In this document: piece by piece, positions 9,654-16,688 of the stretch | Position numbering within the stretch: position 1 is the stretch's first letter | Layout of the letters: every line of letters starts with the position of its first letter | Assembly: GCA_944326255.1 (NCBI GenBank) | Contig: CALVDG010000002.1 | Location: forward strand, 1 to 64,000 | DNA: 64,000 nucleotides | Reading direction: 5' to 3' | Origin: an uncultured Bacteroidales bacterium | GTDB lineage: Bacteria; Bacteroidota; Bacteroidia; Bacteroidales; UBA932 | The notes under the pieces: model-generated | The model's input: the letters and a program-made list of their open reading frames with translations, nothing else | Databases searched by the model: none | What the model was told of the DNA's origin: nothing | Translations under genes and position numbers: made by a program

Positions 9654-10502
9654 TTACTCAGTCAAGTAGTGGTTATTGAGTATCGTATCTTTGGATAGAT
9701 TTTCTCTAATCTGTAATTCTTTAATACCCGCAACATCAGAAAATACTATTTGGGTGGGGTATGAAACACACAACTGTTTTATAATACTTAACAAATCATT
9801 ATTTGTTAAGCAAAACATTAGTGCCAAGTCTTTCATGGCCTCAAATGATATACTTTTGCTATCAGGAAATTGAACAAGTAATGCAAATAAAAATATATTA
9901 GCTGGGATGCTATTACGAGTATCATAATTGAAGATATACATCCCATCTTCCGTTTCTTGAATAAGGTTCAAAGGAGCCAATAGCATATTCGACTCTTCAA
10001 TGCTCCCATTACTATGGCTACAATAGTTATGGAATAAAACACCTATATCACGTTTAACTGTATTTTCGTTGTAAAGGTTTTTATAGCTCGTGCCATCAAA
10101 GCATAGATGCTTAATGAAATTTTGAAGTTTTATACCATCAATTAAATTACGCTGTTTATGGTAATCAATAAAAGTGCTTTTATAAATTGTTGCATAATCT
10201 TCATTTATAAGATTAAAATGCAACAACCATAAGCTACCCATATCTTCAAAAAAAGGATCATAGCCATTTCTATCACTCATAAGTTTATGAGCTAACGGGG
10301 TTAATTCCCCTTCTGCTTTCAATAACCCAAACGCTCGCATCCAATATTTAATGGAATTGACCATATTCTTACCAACTCCAAGGTGCACAACAGCATCTTC
10401 ATTATTAAAACTATGCCCTGCAAGCACAAAGTCATATCCGCGTTTTAACCAATGTGATTTGCACGCAAATGATTCATGCCCCGAGAATACAGGTTTTTTC
10501 AT
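9654..10502 (-). CDS. DUF4007 family protein
   Basis: 282 residues. The N-terminus carries the family signature: FSGHESF, then WLKRGYD, then LGVGKNMVNSIKYWMRAFGLL. As I recall, this family is found in defence islands beside PAPS-reductase-like proteins and P-loop ATPases; no biochemical role is known to me. The helical, basic N-terminal part could bind DNA. It is the first structural gene after the XRE regulator (17 nt gap) and ends 1 nt before the large ATPase. The family call is confident. The role (specificity or adaptor for DNA modification) is inferred. Confidence 0.8.
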   Translation of the reverse strand: MKKPVFSGHESFACKSHWLKRGYDFVLAGHSFNNEDAVVHLGVGKNMVNSIKYWMRAFGLLKAEGELTPLAHKLMSDRNGYDPFFEDMGSLWLLHFNLINEDYATIYKSTFIDYHKQRNLIDGIKLQNFIKHLCFDGTSYKNLYNENTVKRDIGVLFHNYCSHSNGSIEESNMLLAPLNLIQETEDGMYIFNYDTRNSIPANIFLFALLVQFPDSKSISFEAMKDLALMFCLTNNDLLSIIKQLCVSYPTQIVFSDVAGIKELQIRENLSKDTILNNHYLTE

Positions 10503-10519
10503 ACATTGATTCTTATTTA

Positions 10520-10717
10520 TTATTTATTATTTATTAAATCCTTTATATCAACATCTAATACTTTAGCTATATTGACCAATGTATCTAATGTCGGCTGTGT
10601 AACATTTGAGCACCATTTTGAAACAGTAGATGGATCTTTACCTAATTGTTCTGCCAACCATTTTCCTGTTCTTTTCTGCTCAACCAGAACCAGCTTTAAT
10701 CTATTAACATCTTTCAT
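10520..10717 (-). CDS. XRE-family HTH regulator of the defence-like operon
   Basis: 65 residues, essentially one helix-turn-helix domain (WLAEQLGKDPSTVSKW followed by a conserved second half). The start at 10717 is chosen because a -7 box lies at 10746-10753; starts further upstream would lie in or before the promoter. It is the first gene of the operon, 17 nt before the DUF4007 gene. A perfect 6-5-6 palindrome at 10753-10769 next to the -7 box is a plausible operator for self-repression, as is usual for XRE proteins heading defence operons. The target site is inferred. Confidence 0.8.
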   Translation of the reverse strand: MKDVNRLKLVLVEQKRTGKWLAEQLGKDPSTVSKWCSNVTQPTLDTLVNIAKVLDVDIKDLINNK

Positions 10718-10745
10718 ATAAGTACTAGTGACATTTGACATTCTG

Positions 10746-10769
10746 CAAATATATTGAAAAATATTCAAT
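10746..10769 (-). promoter_or_regulatory. Promoter and palindromic operator of the defence-like operon
   Basis: On the minus strand TATATTTG (10746-10753) matches the Bacteroidetes -7 consensus TAnnTTTG. Directly upstream lies the perfect inverted repeat ATTGAA-5 nt-TTCAAT (10753-10769), placed where a repressor would block sigma factor. No TTG sits at the expected -33 spacing. It would drive the XRE gene and the seven genes after it. Confidence 0.55.
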
Positions 10770-10890
10770 CGAGAGTATCTATAAGCAACAAAATAGCGAT
10801 ATAGCATAAACATTTGGCCTACCTCCAGATGTTCACGAAAGACCATTGTATGCATCAAGGAGGTAATACTCTTGTAAGGCTGTGTGATTG

Positions 10891-11052
10891 TTATCGGGGC
10901 CTTGAAGGATGAGAAGAGAATCCGATAGATTGGATGCTCTGACTCTGCGGCATTGGATTTTGTCCATAAGGGTTATATCCGTCTTCGAGATGAAGGTATA
11001 ATTCTTCATTCGTAAATATACATTTGCAAGACTGATTGTCACTCAGGCTCAT
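10891..11052 (-). CDS. Possible 53-aa small protein
   Basis: An ATG-started frame of 53 codons in the gap between the XRE gene and mnmE. It encodes a hydrophilic peptide with a CKC motif at the start and a Pro/Gln/Ser-rich tail (YNPYGQNPMPQSQ). A 69-codon frame overlaps it in another phase (10833-11042), so neither is secure. No clear -7 box or ribosome site precedes it. It could be a real small protein tied to the defence operon, or non-coding DNA. Confidence 0.2.
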   Translation of the reverse strand: MSLSDNQSCKCIFTNEELYLHLEDGYNPYGQNPMPQSQSIQSIGFSSHPSRPR

Positions 11053-11153
11053 GTATAATAAACTCTATTCTGGATAACCCAATAGAAATATCGTAGTTTT
11101 AAGTTCGACTATCCGTCCTTTATTATCCCCTTTGTCAACGATACTTGTACAAC

Positions 11154-11178
11154 AAAAAAGGCGCCCGTAAAGAGCGCC
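11154..11178 (-). terminator. Rho-independent terminator after mnmE
   Basis: On the minus strand GGCGC-9 nt-GCGCC is followed by a run of six T. It lies about 45 nt past the mnmE stop. It also marks the junction between GC-rich core DNA and the AT-rich operon. The remaining intergenic bases (about 11053-11153) show nothing else I can support. Confidence 0.75.
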
Positions 11179-11223
11179 ATATTAATTGATCATAATCAAT
11201 TTAACTATTTATCAATTAGATAT

Positions 11224-12714
11224 TTACTTACCTATACAGAACCGCGAAAACACAGTCCCCAGCACCTCCTCCGAAGTAACCTCCCCGCAAATCTCCCCGA
11301 TATGGTGCAGGGCCTCGCGTATGTCCTGTGTTACGAATTCTGTGGAGACTCCGGCGAGGAGGGCTTCGCGGGCGCGGGTGAGGGCTTCCAGGGCTTTCTG
11401 GAGGGCCTGGTAGTGGCGGAGGTTGGTGACGAGGGTGGCGGAGGTGTCGGTTGTGTGGGCTGCGGCGGTGGCGGCAAGGGCTGCGGTGATTTCGGGCAGG
11501 CCGAGGCGGTTGCGGGCGCTGATGGCTAGGGTGCGGGTAGGGGAGAGGCCCTTTTGGCGGGCGAGGCTCTCGGCTGAGGTCAGCATTGCGGGGATTTCCG
11601 GCTCGCTGAGCAGGTCCGCCTTGTTGAGCAGTATCAGCAGTGTCCGCTCGCTGATTCCGCTATGAGTGGAGGGGACATGGTTAAGCCGCGAGGCGATGGC
11701 CTCGAAGGATTCCCCGAATGTCCCGGGTCTGGTGGCGTCGAGCATGAGGAGGATGACGGAGGCGCGCTCGATGGTGCTGTAGGTGCGGTTGATGCCGATG
11801 GCCTCGATGGTCTCGGCGGTGTCGCGGATGCCGGCGGTGTCGATGAAGCGGAAGGTGACTCCGGCGATGTTGACGGTGTCCTCTATGGTGTCGCGGGTGG
11901 TGCCGGCGATGTCGGAGACGATGGCGCGGTCCTCGCCGAGCAGGGCGTTGAGCAGGGTGCTCTTGCCGGTGTTGACGGCTCCGACGATGGCGACGGGGAT
12001 GCCGTTCTTGATCGCATTGCCGAGGGCAAATGAGTCGGCCAGCCGGGAGATGTGCGCGGATACCCGGTCGATAAGGTCAATGACCCGGGTGCGGTCAGCG
12101 AACTCGACGTCCTCCTCGCTGAAGTCCAGCTCGAGTTCCATGAGGGAGACGATGTCCAGCATCTCGGAGCGCATCTCCTGGAGCTCAGAGGAATAGCCGC
12201 CGCGCAGTTGCTGCAGGGCAATGTCGTGGGCGGCCCTGTTCTCGGAGGCGATCAGGTCGGCGACGGCCTCGGCCTGGGCCAGGTCCATCCGGCCGTTCAG
12301 GAAGGCCCGTTTGGTAAATTCACCGGCGGAGGCCATCTCGGCCCCTGCGGCTATCAGTGCCCGCAGTATCTCGGAGACAATGTATTGGGAACCATGGCAA
12401 TATATCTCGGCGGAATCCTCTCCGGTGTAGGAGTGGGGGGCACGGAAGATCACTGCCATCACCTCGTCGATGACGGTCTCGGCATTATCGGTGGAATGAC
12501 CGGGACTTTCAGGGAAAATAATCCGCCCGTAGTGCATCTCCCTGGGCCGGAACTCCGCAGCCCGCGGCCCTTTGTCCTTGAAAGGCCGGAATACCTTGTC
12601 CAGCACCTCCACCGCCTCCGGTCCGCTGACACGCACTATCGCGACCGCCCCCTGTCCCGGAGCCGTCGCCCGGGCGCATATCGTAGTCTGCTCGTATATT
12701 GTTCCGCTGTCCAT
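11224..12714 (-). CDS. mnmE: tRNA modification GTPase MnmE
   Basis: 496 residues, full length. With MnmG it makes the cmnm5/nm5 modification at the wobble uridine of tRNAs. The N-terminal formyl-folate-binding domain begins TICARATAPGQGAVAIVRVSG. The GTPase domain has G1 GAVNTGKST (Asn in place of the common Pro), then DIAGTTRDT and DTAGIR (G2/G3) and NKAD (G4). The C-terminus ends in the catalytic CIGK. It follows the RlmD-like gene after 1 nt on the same transcript. This is the first conserved core gene beside the AT-rich island. Confidence 0.97.
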   Translation of the reverse strand: MDSGTIYEQTTICARATAPGQGAVAIVRVSGPEAVEVLDKVFRPFKDKGPRAAEFRPREMHYGRIIFPESPGHSTDNAETVIDEVMAVIFRAPHSYTGEDSAEIYCHGSQYIVSEILRALIAAGAEMASAGEFTKRAFLNGRMDLAQAEAVADLIASENRAAHDIALQQLRGGYSSELQEMRSEMLDIVSLMELELDFSEEDVEFADRTRVIDLIDRVSAHISRLADSFALGNAIKNGIPVAIVGAVNTGKSTLLNALLGEDRAIVSDIAGTTRDTIEDTVNIAGVTFRFIDTAGIRDTAETIEAIGINRTYSTIERASVILLMLDATRPGTFGESFEAIASRLNHVPSTHSGISERTLLILLNKADLLSEPEIPAMLTSAESLARQKGLSPTRTLAISARNRLGLPEITAALAATAAAHTTDTSATLVTNLRHYQALQKALEALTRAREALLAGVSTEFVTQDIREALHHIGEICGEVTSEEVLGTVFSRFCIGK

Positions 12715-12715
12715 C

Positions 12716-14269
12716 CTATATTTTCTCTAAAAGAGCGACATTCTCCACATGAGTGGTGTGCGGGAACATGTCCACCGGCCTGATCCTGACCAGCCGGTAC
12801 GCTCCGCCGGAGGTGAGCATGGCGAGGTCGCGTGCCTGTGTGGCCGGATTGCAGCTTACGTACACGATCTTCCGCGCCCCGGTTCCGAGCAGCACCTCGA
12901 TGACCGAAGGGTGTACCCCGGCCCTGGGCGGGTCGAGTATCACCACGTCCGGCGAGGCTCCCTGGGCGGCCACGAACTCCGGAGTGAGGATGTCCTTCAT
13001 GTCCCCGGCGTAGAACCGGCAATTGTCTATCCCGTTGATCCGCGCATTGACCTTCGCGTCGGCTATGGCCTCGGGCACGTATTCCACGCCCACCACCGAA
13101 GCCACGCTCCGGGCCACGAACAGGGCTATCGTCCCGGTCCCGGTGTAGAGGTCGTAGACGTGCTCCCCGCCCTGGAAATCCGCAAATTCGCGCACCGTCG
13201 AGTAGAGCCTGTAGGCCTGCAGCGGATTGGTCTGGTAGAAGGATTTCGGCCCGATCTTGAACCGCAGCCCCTCCATTTCCTCGTAGATGGCGTCCTCGCC
13301 CCGCGCATTCAGAATATCCTGGTCGTTGATGGCGTCGTTCATCCTCCCGTTGTACAGATAGTTCAGCGACTTGATCTGGGGGAAACGCTCCATCAGCACG
13401 TCGAAGAGCTTCTCCGCCTCGGCGTCGCAGTCCTCCGGCCGGAACCCGCAGCGCAGTTTGCCGAGCCTCGGCGGACGGGCCCCGAACATGACGGTCAGCA
13501 TGACCTCCCCGCGCAGGTTGGTACGGATGATGATATTGCGCAGGAATCCGGTCTGCTCCCGGATGTTGAAGAATGGCAGCCCGTGCACGATGGCGTACTG
13601 CCGGATGAAGTTGCGTATCTCGTTGGAAGGCTCCGGCTGCAGCCAGCAGTGCCTGATATCCAGTATTTTGTCAAATGCCTTGGAAATGTGGAATCCGAGG
13701 GCGAATCCGGCGGGATTGCCGTTGACGGACGAGTATCCTCCGCGCAGGTGCCGGGGGAATACTCCTCCCTCGAACTCCGATGGGTCGAGAGGGACAGGGG
13801 GATCGAACACCGTCGAGGGGTCCTCGCCGCTTTGCAGCCACCTCCGGTCGGAGAAGGTGAATTCCAGCTTGTTGCGGTACTCCGTAGTGCGCTCCGACGG
13901 CAGGATCGGCAGCACTTCCACCTGGTCCATCGGCAGATGCCCGATGCGGGCGAACTGGTCCACGACCTGCTGCTGCTTGTACTTGAGCTGCAGGGGATAG
14001 GGGAGTTCCTGCCAGGCGCAGCCGCCGCAGTCCTTGTAATGCTCGCAGAATGGCTCCACCCGGTCCGGCGAGGGCTGCTCGATTTCGACCAGCGTGCCCT
14101 CGAAATACTTCTCCCGCCGTTTGTCGATCCGCACGGCCACGACATCCCCCGGCACGGCATTGGACATGAATACCACCTTCCCGTCAATACGGGCCACCGC
14201 CTTTCCCTCGGCACCGACGGACTCCACCGTCACGCCGCGGACTATTTCCTTTTCTTTCTTTCTACTCAT
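12716..14269 (-). CDS. rlmD: RlmD/RumA-type 23S rRNA (uracil-5-)-methyltransferase
   Basis: About 517 residues. An N-terminal TRAM domain precedes Fe-S-type cysteines (CEHYKDCGGC), then a Rossmann methyltransferase with DLYTGTGTIALF for SAM, DPPRAG, and the catalytic YVSCNP cysteine near the C-terminus. These enzymes methylate uridine C5 in 23S rRNA (or tRNA in TrmA relatives), so the exact target is not certain. The start at 14269 (MSRKKEKE) is chosen over 14305 because a near-consensus promoter lies at 14274-14305 and would exclude the longer form. The resulting leader is only a few nt. The gene is followed directly by mnmE. Confidence 0.9.
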   Translation of the reverse strand: MSRKKEKEIVRGVTVESVGAEGKAVARIDGKVVFMSNAVPGDVVAVRIDKRREKYFEGTLVEIEQPSPDRVEPFCEHYKDCGGCAWQELPYPLQLKYKQQQVVDQFARIGHLPMDQVEVLPILPSERTTEYRNKLEFTFSDRRWLQSGEDPSTVFDPPVPLDPSEFEGGVFPRHLRGGYSSVNGNPAGFALGFHISKAFDKILDIRHCWLQPEPSNEIRNFIRQYAIVHGLPFFNIREQTGFLRNIIIRTNLRGEVMLTVMFGARPPRLGKLRCGFRPEDCDAEAEKLFDVLMERFPQIKSLNYLYNGRMNDAINDQDILNARGEDAIYEEMEGLRFKIGPKSFYQTNPLQAYRLYSTVREFADFQGGEHVYDLYTGTGTIALFVARSVASVVGVEYVPEAIADAKVNARINGIDNCRFYAGDMKDILTPEFVAAQGASPDVVILDPPRAGVHPSVIEVLLGTGARKIVYVSCNPATQARDLAMLTSGGAYRLVRIRPVDMFPHTTHVENVALLEKI

Positions 14270-14273
14270 GGGC

Positions 14274-14305
14274 GCAAAAATAAAAAGAAGTCGAGAGCAA
14301 CGCAA
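14274..14305 (-). promoter_or_regulatory. Promoter of rlmD-mnmE
   Basis: On the minus strand a TTG (14303-14305) lies 20 nt before TATTTTTG (box with trailing C at 14274-14282), matching the Bacteroidetes consensus. The box ends 4 nt before the ATG at 14269, so transcription would start at or within a base or two of the start codon. Confidence 0.7.
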
Positions 14306-14387
14306 ATGAACTTGTTCGAATTACATTGCAGTTTTAAGGATGAAGTCACAAATACGCATAAACAGGATACTGAAAAATGCAGAATCC

Positions 14388-15140
14388 TCACATGGGCCGC
14401 CTGAGGCGCATCTCGTAGCAGGTTATGGCAGTCGCTATGGCCACATTGAGGGACTCTGCCCTGTCGGAAGTGCCCTCGGCCGCAGACGGTATGTAGATCC
14501 TGCGGACGGATTCGTCAAGCAGGGCGGGAGACACTCCGTCACGCTCGCTGCCCATTATGACAAGTGCGCGGTCTGTCTTCAATGGCACTGTGCGGATGTC
14601 TTCTCCTCCTTCAAGGGCTGTGGAATAGACCGGTATGCCTGCTGTACGGCAGTTCCGGGCAAGATGCACCAGGTCGCAAGTAGCGGTTTTCTGTCGGAAG
14701 ATGGAACCCATCGTGGCCTGTATGGTCTTGGGATTGTACAGATCCGCGCAGTCCGGCGACAGGTAGACTGTCTCTATCCCGAACCAGTCGGCCAGACGCA
14801 GGATGGTTCCGACATTTCCCGGGTCGCGGACAGAGTCCAGCCCGAGACACAGGCCGGAGGGCAATGCGGAGGCGCGGTCCGGAATTCCGTCTGTAGGGAT
14901 ACGCAGGACGGCAAGGGCAGGGGAGGGGGAGGAGAGATGGCTCATCCTGCCCATTGTCTTCTCCCCGATATCGGAGGTACGGTATACCGCTTCAACCTGG
15001 TACCGCTTCTGAGTCAGGGCCTCCCCGACCATTTTCTCTCCTTCGACGACGAAAAGCCCGTGCTCCTGCCGGAACTTCTTCTGTCCGAGGGAGCGGATGA
15101 GCCGGATGTCGGCCTTCGAGGGTATACGGTCGGTCAGCAT
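14388..15140 (-). CDS. SpoU/TrmH-family RNA 2'-O-methyltransferase
   Basis: 250 residues. The C-terminal SPOUT domain has the three family motifs: GLDSVRDPGNVGTILRLADW, VIMGSERDGVS, and IPSAAEGTSDRAESLNVAIAT. The N-terminal part has the substrate-binding pattern KKFRQEHGLFVVEGEKMV seen in RlmB and related enzymes. These knotted proteins use SAM to methylate ribose in rRNA or tRNA. The exact nucleotide cannot be told from sequence. It lies 18 nt after the PLP decarboxylase stop and is probably co-transcribed with it. Confidence 0.9.
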   Translation of the reverse strand: MLTDRIPSKADIRLIRSLGQKKFRQEHGLFVVEGEKMVGEALTQKRYQVEAVYRTSDIGEKTMGRMSHLSSPSPALAVLRIPTDGIPDRASALPSGLCLGLDSVRDPGNVGTILRLADWFGIETVYLSPDCADLYNPKTIQATMGSIFRQKTATCDLVHLARNCRTAGIPVYSTALEGGEDIRTVPLKTDRALVIMGSERDGVSPALLDESVRRIYIPSAAEGTSDRAESLNVAIATAITCYEMRLRRPM

Positions 15141-15158
15141 TGTCCCGCAGAACTTCCG

Positions 15159-16556
15159 TTAATATCCCAAGATCTTGAGCATCGACTTGTAGGTCTGCTC
15201 CTTGCTGAAGAGCTTGGTGGTATAGTCCCCGTCCGGTGTCTTGTCGATGATGATATGCTTGGGAGCGGGCTGGAGGCAGTGCTGGATGCCGCCATATCCG
15301 GCTATTGACTCCTGGTAGGCTCCGGTGTGGAAGAAGCCGATGTACAGGGGCTCCGGGTCGTCAGGGGAGACCTTGGGAAGGAAGATGGCGTTGGCGTGCT
15401 CCTCGGCGTTGTAGTAGTCCTGGCTGTCGCAGGTGAGGCCTCCGAGGAAGACTCTCTCGTAGGGCTGGTCCCACTTGTTTATCGGCAGGAGGATGAATTT
15501 CTGCTTGATGCCCCAGATGTCGGGGAGGGTGGTCATGAAGGAACTGTCGACCATATACCATTTCTCGCGGTCGTTCTGCTGCTTGACTCCGAGTATGGAG
15601 AATATGGTGGCTCCGCTCTCACCTACGGTATAGGAACCGAACTCGGTGAAAATGTTGGGCTCCTCGACTCCTCGGGAGTTGCAGATGCTCTTGATCTGGG
15701 CCACCACCTCCTCAATCATGTACTCGTAGTCGTAGTCCATGCCCAGGGAGTTCTTGATCGGCAGGCCGCCGCCTATGTTCAGGGAATCGAGGGTAGGGCA
15801 GACAGCCTTGAGGTTGCAGTATACGTTGACACATTTGCCCAGCTCGTTCCAGTAGTAGGCGTTGTCCTTGATGCCGGTGTTGATGAAGAAGTGCAGCATC
15901 TTGAGACTGAACTTCTTGTTATGGCTGAGCTTCTCCTGATAGAAGGGCATGATGTCCTTGTAGCGGATACCCAGACGAGAGGTGTAGAACTCGAACTTGG
16001 GCTCCTCCTCGGCCGCGATACGGATACCGATGCGGGTGGGCTCGTTGATCACGGCGTCAAGCTGGTCCAGCTCGGGCATGTTGTCGAGGATGGGTATGGT
16101 GTTGTGCCAGCCGTTGTTGATGAACTGGGCGATATTGGCGATGTATGTGTCTTTCTTGTAGCCGTTACAGATGATATAGAGATCCTTGTCTACTGTCTTG
16201 CTGTCGTAGAGGGACTCTATCAGGTTGAAGTCGAAGGCCGATGATGTCTCTATGTGGATGTCGTTCTTCAGGGCCTCTTCCAGTACGAAGGAGAAGTGCG
16301 AACTCTTGGTACAGTAGCAGTAATGGTAGTCGCCCTGATAGTCCACCTTGGCCATGGCCACATTGAACATCCTCTTGGCCCGCTGTATCTGCGAGGATAT
16401 TTTGGGCAGATATGATATCTTCAGCGGCGTGCCGTACTGTTCGATGACATCCATCATCGGAATATCGTGGAAATACAGAGCTCCGTCCTCTACACGGAAT
16501 TCGTCCTGCGGAAACTCGAAGGACTGCTCAACCAAATCGATGTACTTGTTCTTCAT
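15159..16556 (-). CDS. Fold-III PLP-dependent decarboxylase, arginine/diaminopimelate decarboxylase family
   Basis: 465 residues. The N-terminal barrel has YCYCTKSSHFS, with Lys likely binding PLP. A glycine-rich NIGGGLPIKNS follows, then EFGSYTVGESG in place of the usual EPGR phosphate loop, and CDSQDYYN as the C-terminal active-site motif. Proteins of this size in Bacteroidetes are usually called arginine decarboxylase, which makes agmatine for polyamines. Carboxynorspermidine or another basic amino-acid substrate is possible. A -7 box at 16626-16634 gives a leader of about 65 nt. The gene heads an operon with the SpoU methyltransferase and is divergent from tamL. Confidence 0.8.
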   Translation of the reverse strand: MKNKYIDLVEQSFEFPQDEFRVEDGALYFHDIPMMDVIEQYGTPLKISYLPKISSQIQRAKRMFNVAMAKVDYQGDYHYCYCTKSSHFSFVLEEALKNDIHIETSSAFDFNLIESLYDSKTVDKDLYIICNGYKKDTYIANIAQFINNGWHNTIPILDNMPELDQLDAVINEPTRIGIRIAAEEEPKFEFYTSRLGIRYKDIMPFYQEKLSHNKKFSLKMLHFFINTGIKDNAYYWNELGKCVNVYCNLKAVCPTLDSLNIGGGLPIKNSLGMDYDYEYMIEEVVAQIKSICNSRGVEEPNIFTEFGSYTVGESGATIFSILGVKQQNDREKWYMVDSSFMTTLPDIWGIKQKFILLPINKWDQPYERVFLGGLTCDSQDYYNAEEHANAIFLPKVSPDDPEPLYIGFFHTGAYQESIAGYGGIQHCLQPAPKHIIIDKTPDGDYTTKLFSKEQTYKSMLKILGY

Positions 16557-16625
16557 GACGCTTAATGCAACTTAGTTACTTTTACCTCTTTTCATGCCAT
16601 CCGGCTCACCCGGATTTTTCACACT

Positions 16626-16676
16626 GCAAATATATTCAACTATTTTTTATAAAAGCATTAAAAATTATAAATTTGC
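16626..16676. promoter_or_regulatory. Divergent promoters of the decarboxylase and tamL
   Basis: On the minus strand TATATTTGC (16626-16634) fits the -7 element for the decarboxylase. On the plus strand TAAATTTGC (16668-16676) fits that for tamL and ends 12 nt before its ATG. Neither has a clear TTG at the expected -33 distance. The boxes lie about 35 nt apart, so the two promoters may compete. Confidence 0.6.
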
Positions 16677-16688
16677 AGAAAAATGTAA

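Noticed and set aside
69-10858. The operon as a complete Dnd, BREX or DISARM locus
   Set aside because: The required DndD/DndE, PglX/PglZ or DrmA/DrmB proteins are not seen; only the PP-loop enzyme and helicase types are shared.
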